Shown piece after piece: positions 1 to 5,184 of a stretch of 5,184 nucleotides of DNA. Position numbers and translations under genes: made by a program. This stretch comes from Phycisphaerales bacterium. GTDB lineage: Bacteria > Planctomycetota > Phycisphaerae > Phycisphaerales > SM1A02. The notes under the pieces are model-generated. The model saw nothing but the letters and a program-made list of their open reading frames with translations, ran no database searches and was not told the DNA's origin. Numbering within the stretch: position 1 is the first letter of the stretch; each line of letters starts with the position of its first letter. The stretch is from assembly GCA_007127615.1 (NCBI GenBank), contig SKZB01000075.1, forward strand, positions 1 through 5,184, given 5' to 3'.

Positions 1-170
1 TCGCCGACCGTCTCGCCGCCGAAGCCGGCTACGGGTTCCGGGCGGATCTGACGAGCACCAAGATTGATTCGGCCTGGCTGGTGGAACTGGGCATGACCGG
101 CGAGCAGCTCGAGAACGTTCGGAACGGACTTCAGAGCGTCTACGAGGAGGTTGAAGCGACCTTCGGTTGA
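1..170 (+). CDS. C-terminal fragment of an unrecognised protein
   Basis: This is the 3' end of a gene that begins before the window. The reading frame starts with its first full codon at position 3 and runs 55 codons to a TGA at 168-170. About four fifths of third codon positions are G or C, which matches the surrounding real genes and supports coding. The peptide begins ADRLAAEAGYGFRADL and ends VYEEVEATFG. It is acidic and probably ends in an alpha helix (roughly the last 25 residues, rich in Glu, Leu and Val). I see no motif that assigns a family and give no function. It is collinear with the LON-domain gene 74 bp downstream and could share a transcript with it. Confidence 0.7.
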   Translation, partial: ADRLAAEAGYGFRADLTSTKIDSAWLVELGMTGEQLENVRNGLQSVYEEVEATFG

Positions 171-244
171 GGCTCGTCCGGCGGACCGCTCCCGGGCCGA
201 TGAATTCATCGTTCACCCCTCCGGGGACGCCTATCATTGGGACG

Positions 245-952
245 ATGGGTGAGTCGATCCGCGTCAATTTCTCCCGGCCGCTGCCGGTCTTCCCGCTGCC
301 GAATGCGATCCTTCTGCCACACGCAGTTCTGCCCCTGCACGTCTTCGAAGAGCGCTATCGCCAGATGGTCGATCAGTCGCTCGACGGGTCGGGCCAGATC
401 GCGCTGGCGACGTTTGCGGGCACGGAATCTCAATGGCGCTCGGAGTACGACGGTACGCCGAAACTCCGCCCGATCGTCTGCGTCGGTCAGATTGTCCAGC
501 ACGAAGGCCTGCCCGATGGACGGCACAACATTCTCATGCACGGCGTGTGCCGGGCCCGGATTCTCGATCTGGACGAGCCGGGTGAAGAACGGCTTTACCG
601 CCGTGCGACGCTTTCGCCGATCGAAGTGACCGAGGAGTCACCGCCGGAACTCGCGGATGTCCGCGAACGACTGCGGTCCATCATGCAGCATGATCGTCTG
701 CGCCGCCTGCGCAGCATCGAAACGGTGCGCGAGTGGTTCGACCGCGATGATATTCCCACCCACGCACTGTTGGAGCTGATCGGTTTCACGATTGTGAAGC
801 AGCACGACACGCAGTACGACCTGCTCGCGGAGCCCGATGCCCGCCGCCGGGCCGAGATCATCGTGCGGGAACTCTGTGATCTGGAGTGTCTCGTCCGTCG
901 CGCGGAGAAACAGAAGCCGGAGTGCTGGCCGAAGGGCATGAGCTGGAATTGA
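245..952 (+). CDS. LON substrate-binding (LON N-terminal) domain protein
   Basis: This is a 235-residue protein made almost entirely of the LON N-terminal, PUA-like domain (PF02190 type). The family signature is at residues 14-38: an FPLP segment, then LLPHAVLPLHVFEERY. A second typical stretch is at about 80-100 (VGQIVQHEGLPDGRHNILMHG). The C-terminal part is a charged helical region with many Arg and Glu. There is no Walker A or B motif and no Ser-Lys protease domain, so it is not the Lon protease. In Lon this domain binds substrates; in stand-alone proteins the role is poorly defined, and a part in substrate recognition is only inferred. I chose the ATG at 245 because it puts about a dozen residues before the conserved core, as usual. 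An in-frame ATG at 200 (250 residues) and a TTG at 167 (261 residues, overlapping the upstream stop) are possible. None has a well-placed Shine-Dalgarno sequence. Confidence 0.88.
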   Translation: MGESIRVNFSRPLPVFPLPNAILLPHAVLPLHVFEERYRQMVDQSLDGSGQIALATFAGTESQWRSEYDGTPKLRPIVCVGQIVQHEGLPDGRHNILMHGVCRARILDLDEPGEERLYRRATLSPIEVTEESPPELADVRERLRSIMQHDRLRRLRSIETVREWFDRDDIPTHALLELIGFTIVKQHDTQYDLLAEPDARRRAEIIVRELCDLECLVRRAEKQKPECWPKGMSWN

Positions 953-1055
953 CGGGGCCGCACGGATCGGCGGCCGGCCGGAACCGGGGCCTCGACCCGA
1001 CCCGACGCAACGTGGCTTTCCTCGCGCGGCGTTTCCTGTCATAGTGTTCATTCCG

Positions 1056-1847
1056 ATGCCACGGTACAAGCTGACGGTCGCGTACGAGGGAACGGATTTT
1101 CATGGCTGGCAGAAGCAGGAGCCGCCGGATGCATCACCGCTGCGCACGGTGCAGGGTGTCCTGGAAGAAGCGGTGCGTTTCGTCGTGCGGGAGCCGGTGT
1201 TCGTGACCGGAGCATCGCGCACCGATACGGGGGTGCACGCCCGGGGGCAGGTGGCCGCGTTCACGAGCGAACAGAAGATTCCCGTTGAACGCCTGCCGCG
1301 CGCGATCACCAGCCGCCTGCCCGCGGATGTGCAGGTCCGCCGCGCGGAGATGGTCCCGGATGATTTCGATCCGATCGCGGACTGCATGAGTAAGGGTTAC
1401 CGTTATCGTTTAGCGCACGGTTGCGCGGACGGCGGACGCGTCCCTCTCTTCGACCGGCGCACGACAAGCTGGACGGCGTACGCCCTCGATCTCGAAGCGA
1501 TGAAGCAAGCCGCATCGCGGTTGATCGGCGAGCATGATTTTGCAGCGTTCACGCGCGTGCATCATGACCGTGAACACACGGTGCGCTCCGTTCACGAATG
1601 CGCGATCACGCCGCTTTCAACCGGCCGGCTCAAGCTGGACATCTCCGGCAGCGGCTTTCTGCACAACATGATCCGAATCATCATGGGCACCCTGATCGAG
1701 GTCGGCCGGGGCAAGCTCGCGCCGAGTGACATCGACCGCATCATCGCATCGAAAGATCGCACCCGGGCGGGAACCACGTTTACGCCGGAGGGGTTGTGTC
1801 TGATGTGGGTGCGGTACGGTAAAGTAAACGGCGAAGGGTTGAAATAA
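1056..1847 (+). CDS. truA: tRNA pseudouridine(38-40) synthase TruA
   Basis: This 263-residue protein has the usual length for TruA, which converts uridines 38, 39 and 40 of the tRNA anticodon arm to pseudouridine in the cytoplasm. The N-terminus (YKLTVAYEGTDFHGWQ, residues 4-19) is the family opening. The catalytic Asp is D57 within GASRTDTGVHA (52-62). The segment SKGYRYRL supplies the Tyr that stacks in the active site. Later motifs are GSGFLHNMIRIIMGTLIEVG, which carries the conserved FLHxMxR pattern, and near the end AGTTFTPEGLCLMWVRY. All parts are present and intact. The ATG at 1056 fits the family start; a GTG at 1044 in the same frame would add four residues and is less likely. No Shine-Dalgarno sequence is visible before either. 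The gene lies 103 bp after the LON-domain gene and 82 bp before the glycosyltransferase on the same strand. Confidence 0.97.
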   Translation: MPRYKLTVAYEGTDFHGWQKQEPPDASPLRTVQGVLEEAVRFVVREPVFVTGASRTDTGVHARGQVAAFTSEQKIPVERLPRAITSRLPADVQVRRAEMVPDDFDPIADCMSKGYRYRLAHGCADGGRVPLFDRRTTSWTAYALDLEAMKQAASRLIGEHDFAAFTRVHHDREHTVRSVHECAITPLSTGRLKLDISGSGFLHNMIRIIMGTLIEVGRGKLAPSDIDRIIASKDRTRAGTTFTPEGLCLMWVRYGKVNGEGLK

Positions 1848-1929
1848 CACCACCAACTCTCACACATACTTCATCGCGCACTCTTCACTGCTCATTTTCA
1901 AGCTTCACTCTTCACAACTCCAATCACCT
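1848..1929 (+). promoter_or_regulatory. C-rich, G-poor spacer; possible Rho loading site or unstructured leader
   Basis: The 82 bases between the truA stop and the TTG start of the glycosyltransferase contain, by my count, 34 C, 4 G, 23 T and 21 A, in the middle of strongly GC-rich DNA where C and G are otherwise balanced. A C-over-G bubble in nascent RNA is the known hallmark of Rho utilisation sites, so this could end truA transcription. It could equally be a poorly structured leader that lets ribosomes start the next gene without a Shine-Dalgarno sequence. I see no stem followed by a T-run, so an intrinsic terminator is not supported. The composition is seen directly; both roles are inferred. 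Confidence 0.35.
1879..1915 (+). repeat. Short direct repeat in the C-rich spacer
   Basis: CACTCTTCAC occurs exactly twice, at 1879-1888 and 1906-1915, 27 bp apart start to start. The TTCACT core also recurs nearby (1884-1889 and 1904-1909). No function is known to me. It may be just a by-product of the low-complexity C/T-rich sequence. Confidence 0.6.
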
Positions 1930-3126
1930 TTGACCAACCACGACTCCCAAGTCACGCCCCGCCGCATCATGCACGTTTCGACGCGCCTGATTCTCGGCGG
2001 CTCGCAGGAGAACACCGTTTTGTCCTGCGAGGGCCAGGCCGCGCGGGGGCATGCCGTGTCGCTCGTGTACGGGCCGATCTACGGTCCCGAGGGATCGATG
2101 CTCGAACGCGTCCGGAAGCACGGCCGAATCGAAACCATCGAGACGCCGAACCTGGTGCGCGAGCTCGCGCCCATCCGCGATGCCCGGTGTCTGTACGATC
2201 TTCGGAAAATCTTCCGGGAACGGAAACCGGATGTGGTGCACACGCATTCCTCGAAGGCGGGCATTCTCGGCCGGCTGGCCGCCTGGAAGGAACGCGTTCC
2301 CGCCGTGATTCATACGGTGCACGGTCCGCCTTTCCACGCGCACGAGAAGAGGTGGCGGAACGCACTGTTCATTCGGGCCGAGCGTTTTGCCGCCAGGCGG
2401 TGTCACAAGATCGTCTGCGTTGCCGAGGCGATGCACGAACAGTTTGTGGCCGCGAAGATCGGCCGGCCGGAGCAGTACACCGTGGTGTACTCGGGGATGG
2501 ATGTTGATCCGTTCCTGAATCCGCAGCACGAACGAGACCGGGTGCGGCAGGAACTCGGGCTTTCATCCGGCGACTTTGTCGTCGGCACGATCGCGCGGCT
2601 GGCGGAGCTGAAGGGTCACGATGATCTGCTCGATGCGCTCCGGCCGGTGTTTGTGGCGCGCCCGAACCTGAAACTGCTCTGGGTCGGTGACGGTTGGTGG
2701 CGGAAACGTTTGACGGCGCGATTGGAATCGATGAATCTGCGCGATCGCGTGGTGATGACGGGGCTGGTGTCGCCGGAGGAGATTCCCGGGTTTCTGCAGG
2801 CGATGGATGTGCTTGCGCACCCGAGTTACCGGGAGGGCCTGCCGCGGACGGTGACACAGGCGCTTCTGAGCGCAAAGGCGGTGATCGCCTACGACGTGGA
2901 CGGTACCCGGGAGGTCTGCCGGCATAATCAGACGGGTAAACTGCTCAAGCCGGCGGACATCGAAGCGCTGCGCGAGGCGGTGTTGTGGATGATGGACCAC
3001 GCCGAGGAACGCCGCGCGATGGGCGAACGCGGCAGGGCGATCTGCCGCGAGCAGTTCAGCGCGGCCCGGATGGTCGATGCTCTGGAGCGGGTTTACGGCG
3101 GGATACTCGAGAAGTCGCCGGGGTAG
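1930..3126 (+). CDS. Glycosyltransferase family 4 (GT-B fold)
   Basis: This 398-residue protein is a family 4 glycosyltransferase, which moves a sugar from an activated nucleotide donor to a glycan or lipid acceptor, usually on the cytoplasmic face of the inner membrane. The N-terminal Rossmann half has the family opening (IMHVSTRLILGGSQEN, residues 13-28), VVHTHSSKAG at 102-111, and HGPPFH at 131-136. The C-terminal donor-binding half has IARLAELKGH (R223 and K228 contact the donor phosphates in relatives), VGDG at 252-255, and HPSYREGLP. E302 is the first Glu of the EX7E motif; the second position is Q310, not Glu. The TTG at 1930 is the first start in frame and keeps the whole first beta strand; the ATG at 1969 would cut into it. 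No Shine-Dalgarno sequence is visible at either. Donor and acceptor cannot be read from sequence; envelope or exopolysaccharide synthesis is a reasonable inference. No other glycan gene lies in the window. Confidence 0.92.
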   Translation: MTNHDSQVTPRRIMHVSTRLILGGSQENTVLSCEGQAARGHAVSLVYGPIYGPEGSMLERVRKHGRIETIETPNLVRELAPIRDARCLYDLRKIFRERKPDVVHTHSSKAGILGRLAAWKERVPAVIHTVHGPPFHAHEKRWRNALFIRAERFAARRCHKIVCVAEAMHEQFVAAKIGRPEQYTVVYSGMDVDPFLNPQHERDRVRQELGLSSGDFVVGTIARLAELKGHDDLLDALRPVFVARPNLKLLWVGDGWWRKRLTARLESMNLRDRVVMTGLVSPEEIPGFLQAMDVLAHPSYREGLPRTVTQALLSAKAVIAYDVDGTREVCRHNQTGKLLKPADIEALREAVLWMMDHAEERRAMGERGRAICREQFSAARMVDALERVYGGILEKSPG

Positions 3127-3160
3127 ATCCAGCGCGAGCCGGCGCGGAGCGTCTGCGGTT

Positions 3161-4564
3161 TTACGAGCGGTGAGAAGGTCGCGCGTTGATCGTTCGCGCC
3201 ATGAGCATCCAGCCCCAGCCGGCGGCCATGAGCCCGAGGCCGATCGCCCAGATCTGCCAGTCGACAAAGAACGCGAGGGCGAGGCAGCCGACCAGCCCGA
3301 GCGCCGCGATCCAGCGCGGGAAGAGTTGTTGTTCACGCGGCAGCCGGAGGGCGCACCAGTTGGTGATCGCGTAGTAGATCAGGACGGCAAACGCGCTGAA
3401 TGACCAGGTGGTGCGCACATCGCCGATGAGCACCAGCGCGCCGATGATGATCGCGACGATGAGGATGGCGGCGGCCGGGGTGCGGCTTCGCCGGCTCAGC
3501 GCGGCGGTGAAGCGCGGCATGTCGCCACGCCGGCCCATGGCGAGCAGCACCCGGGAGAGTCCCAGCAGCAGATTGAGCAGCACGCCCGTCATGGCCGTGA
3601 TCGCGCCGATCGCCAGAACGTACCCCGCGCCGGGCAGCGCGAACGTGCGGGCGATGAGGTCGAGTGGCGCCGCATCGCGCGAAGTGGATTCAGCGAAGTA
3701 TGCCGCGCCGACCGCTCCGATGGCCACGAACGCCACGCCCAGGTAGAGCAGCATCGAGGCGATCAGGGTGATGATGATGGCCCGCGGGATGATCCGCCGC
3801 GGCTCGCGGACTTCCTCGCCCATCGTCGCGATCCGTCCGTAACCGGTGTAGGCAACGAACATCAGCGCCGCGGCGTGCAGAATCAGGAGCGGTCCCGGAG
3901 ACCCGGTCTCGTCGACGGGATCAATGAACGGCGTGAAGTTCTCCCGCCAGCCGTCGAGCGCGGCGGGAAGGCCGCCCAGGACGAAGAACGCCAGCGTCAG
4001 CAGCGTGATCGTGACGATGATGATGTTGATCAGATTGGTTCGACGCAATCCCGTCAGGGTGAGCGTTGTGAGCAGAATCAGGGCCAAGAGCGCGATCGGC
4101 ACCAGCCCGGTCCCGACCGCGAACGCACGCTCGGCATCGTCGCCTGTTCCCGGTGAATTGAAAGTGATCAGCAGATATCCCGCCAGACCGAGGGCGGCGG
4201 TGGCGGCCGATGCGGACTTGGCGATGAGGAACATCCATCCGGCCAGAAAGCCGAAGAAGGGGCCGGCATAGCGGTAGCCGTACTCGTAGGTTCCGCCGCT
4301 GACGGCGTGGTTGGCCGCGAGCTGAGCGCTGGAGAGGCCGTTGCAGGTCGCAAGCAACGCCGCGATGCCGATGGCGAGGAGAACGGCGGGCCCGGCAATC
4401 CCCGCCGCAATGCCGATTGACACAAATGCCCCCGTCCCGACGATCGATCCCATGCCCAGCATGACCGCGCCGGGGATGCCGAGCGTACGGTCGAGCGAGT
4501 CGAAGGGGCGGCGGCCCGGATCGGTGTCGGGATGATTTTCGGGTGGCTTCGGGGAAGCGGGCAT
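3161..4564 (-). CDS. APC-superfamily amino acid permease
   Basis: This 467-residue integral membrane protein has about 12 hydrophobic segments, as expected for the amino acid-polyamine-organocation superfamily. A 28-residue hydrophilic N-terminus precedes TM1, which holds the substrate-site motif GSIVGTGAF (39-47), the unwound part of TM1 in the LeuT fold. TM6 reads ALMFVAYTGYGRIATM and is followed by GEEVREPRRIIP (249-260), the conserved loop of cationic amino acid transporter-like members. The other segments are strongly hydrophobic, and the C-terminus is short and basic. The likely role is proton-coupled amino acid uptake or exchange across the inner membrane; the substrate is not readable. 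The start is an ATG (complement of 4562-4564) with only a weak purine stretch, GAGAG, upstream. It is convergent with the glycosyltransferase (34-bp gap) and divergent from the prepilin-like gene. It has no partner gene here, so it is probably transcribed alone. Confidence 0.92.
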   Translation of the reverse strand: MPASPKPPENHPDTDPGRRPFDSLDRTLGIPGAVMLGMGSIVGTGAFVSIGIAAGIAGPAVLLAIGIAALLATCNGLSSAQLAANHAVSGGTYEYGYRYAGPFFGFLAGWMFLIAKSASAATAALGLAGYLLITFNSPGTGDDAERAFAVGTGLVPIALLALILLTTLTLTGLRRTNLINIIIVTITLLTLAFFVLGGLPAALDGWRENFTPFIDPVDETGSPGPLLILHAAALMFVAYTGYGRIATMGEEVREPRRIIPRAIIITLIASMLLYLGVAFVAIGAVGAAYFAESTSRDAAPLDLIARTFALPGAGYVLAIGAITAMTGVLLNLLLGLSRVLLAMGRRGDMPRFTAALSRRSRTPAAAILIVAIIIGALVLIGDVRTTWSFSAFAVLIYYAITNWCALRLPREQQLFPRWIAALGLVGCLALAFFVDWQIWAIGLGLMAAGWGWMLMARTINARPSHRS

Positions 4565-4627
4565 GGGATCTCTCGGGTGAGACGTCGAGTTTACGACCGC
4601 CCTTCAATCCGGGGCAACTTTGTGGAC

Positions 4628-4664
4628 GATCCATGCGTATCGTTGGATCAGGGGATGTGCATCC
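4628..4664. repeat. Two small inverted repeats in the divergent spacer
   Basis: GATCCA (4628-4633) is mirrored by TGGATC (4644-4649) with a 10-bp spacer. Just beyond it, GGATG (4653-4657) is mirrored by CATCC (4660-4664) around a 2-bp centre. Both lie between the divergent permease and prepilin-like genes, where regulator binding sites would be expected. The symmetry is seen directly. A role as operators is speculative, since short palindromes arise easily by chance. Confidence 0.4.
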
Positions 4665-4704
4665 TGAGACTGACGGCCGCGTTGTTTCGGGGTATGGTGC
4701 TCAG

Positions 4705-4732
4705 GTCCGAACCGGCCGCCGCCGGTTGGGAC
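4705..4732 (+). repeat. Imperfect inverted repeat forming a strong hairpin upstream of the prepilin-like gene
   Basis: The stem is GTCC, one mismatched G, then AACCGGC (4705-4716). The loop is CGCC (4717-4720). The returning arm is GCCGGTT, mismatched G, GGAC (4721-4732). Eleven of twelve positions pair, and the only break is a G opposite G. No T-run follows, so it is not a typical intrinsic terminator. It lies 60 bp before the start codon at 4793, so it could be a 5' leader hairpin or a dyad operator. Which one is not shown by the sequence. Confidence 0.55.
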
Positions 4733-4779
4733 GGCATTTCTGGCCAGTGTGGGGAGTCGGCATCATTGTCGGGTCACCC

Positions 4780-4785
4780 GGAGAG
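4780..4785 (+). promoter_or_regulatory. Ribosome binding site of the prepilin-like gene
   Basis: GGAGAG ends 7 bases before the ATG at 4793. It is the only well-placed Shine-Dalgarno-like sequence before a + strand gene in this window and fixes the start of that gene. Confidence 0.7.
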
Positions 4786-4792
4786 TTGAATC

Positions 4793-5184
4793 ATGCAAGT
4801 CTGCAACGCGAGTGCGAACCGTCCCGCTCCGTTCGATCGGAGACGCTCCGGCTTCTCGATTGTCGAGATCATCGTGACCATCGGTATCATCGTTCTGCTG
4901 ATGGCGCTGCTGCTGCCTGCGCTCGCTTCCGTGCGCAGTCAGGCGCAGATGACCACATCAATGAACAATCTCCGGCAGGTCGGCACGTTCATGCAGGCGT
5001 ATACCTCGGAGAATCGGGAGGTCATTCTTCCCAGTCAGTTCGACTACTCCGGCGAGCAGTTTCGGTACAAGGGTCGCGTGAAGGCCTCTGCGGGCTTGCC
5101 CGCCGATCAACTGAACCGCGGCACCTGGGCGGACATCCTCTGGACGGAGAACCGGGTGGGAACTTTCCCCGCGGCGGAAGACGA
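4793..5184 (+). CDS. Prepilin-like / type II secretion pseudopilin-like protein (3' end cut off)
   Basis: The frame is open from the ATG at 4793 to the window end, giving 130 complete codons without a stop, so the gene is partial. The N-terminus is a class III (prepilin) signal: a 20-residue basic leader ending RRRSG, then FSIVEIIVTIGIIVLLMALL. Prepilin peptidase should cut after G20, making F21 the first mature residue, with Glu at mature position 5 as in type IV pilins and pseudopilins. One hydrophobic helix of about 25 residues follows, then SVRSQAQMTTSMNNLRQVGTFMQAY (residues 47 onward in part), which resembles the NLRQ-containing segment of planctomycete prepilin-like proteins. The soluble part then includes RGTWADILWTENRVG. 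The protein is probably anchored in the inner membrane or assembled into a pseudopilus-like fibre; its exact role is unknown. The leader basic run and the GGAGAG at 4780-4785 support this start. Confidence 0.88.
   Translation, partial: MQVCNASANRPAPFDRRRSGFSIVEIIVTIGIIVLLMALLLPALASVRSQAQMTTSMNNLRQVGTFMQAYTSENREVILPSQFDYSGEQFRYKGRVKASAGLPADQLNRGTWADILWTENRVGTFPAAED

Noticed and set aside
949..1055. A promoter for truA, suggested by TTGACG at 949-954 and CATAGT near 1040
   Set aside because: The two boxes are far too distant from each other, and neither has a partner at about 17 bp; the GC-rich gap otherwise shows only simple GGCC-type palindromes.
3127..3160. A possible bidirectional terminator between the convergent glycosyltransferase and permease genes
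   Set aside because: The GC-rich gap gives only 4-5 bp pairings, and the single TTTT at its edge does not follow a stable stem.
2563..3336. A 257-codon minus-strand open frame opposite the glycosyltransferase
   Set aside because: It is antisense to most of the donor-binding half of the glycosyltransferase and the end of the permease, is rich in Arg, His and Pro, and has no family motif.
3921..4634. A 237-codon open frame on the minus strand, overlapping the permease
   Set aside because: It overlaps the permease in another frame on the same strand, and its peptide is a low-complexity Arg/Pro/His-rich shadow typical of GC-rich DNA, whereas the permease frame has clear membrane segments and family motifs.
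4740..4747. The 8-bp palindrome CTGGCCAG
   Set aside because: Too short and too likely by chance in GC-rich DNA to call a site.
4532..4789. An 85-codon open frame on the + strand covering the permease start region and the divergent spacer
   Set aside because: It overlaps the 5' end of the permease on the opposite strand, its peptide shows no recognisable motif, and it would occupy the whole promoter region between two clear divergent genes.

Overview
The window is a stretch of GC-rich bacterial chromosome (third codon positions mostly G or C) that looks ordinary in content: housekeeping and cell-envelope genes, with no RNA gene, CRISPR array, insertion sequence or phage gene that I can see. 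The best guess for the source is a planctomycete-like bacterium, perhaps of the Phycisphaerae. That guess rests on three things: a pseudopilin-type gene whose N-terminus and following region resemble the large prepilin-like families of that phylum, a stand-alone LON-domain protein beside truA, and weak or absent Shine-Dalgarno sequences before most genes. The assignment is an inference from gene style, not proven.

Layout. Positions 1-170 hold the last 55 codons of an unrecognised gene on the + strand. It is followed on the same strand by a LON substrate-binding-domain protein (245-952), truA (1056-1847) and a family 4 glycosyltransferase (1930-3126). A 34-bp gap separates the glycosyltransferase from a convergent, minus-strand APC-family amino acid permease (3161-4564). 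A 228-bp divergent spacer (4565-4792), which carries several inverted repeats, lies between the permease and a + strand gene for a prepilin-like protein (4793 to the window end, cut off).

How the genes relate. The four + strand genes at 1-3126 are collinear with gaps of 74, 103 and 82 bp, so they could be read together, but they do not form one pathway: protein quality control or a related binding function (LON domain), tRNA modification (TruA) and glycan synthesis (glycosyltransferase). The 82-bp gap between truA and the glycosyltransferase is strikingly C-rich and G-poor and may be a Rho loading site or an unstructured leader. The permease is a separate transcription unit. The prepilin-like gene has the only clear Shine-Dalgarno sequence in the window and is preceded by a strong hairpin.

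I found no convincing undescribed system. The items most worth a second look are the skewed 1848-1929 spacer, the hairpin at 4705-4732, and the Glu-to-Gln change in the glycosyltransferase EX7E motif.
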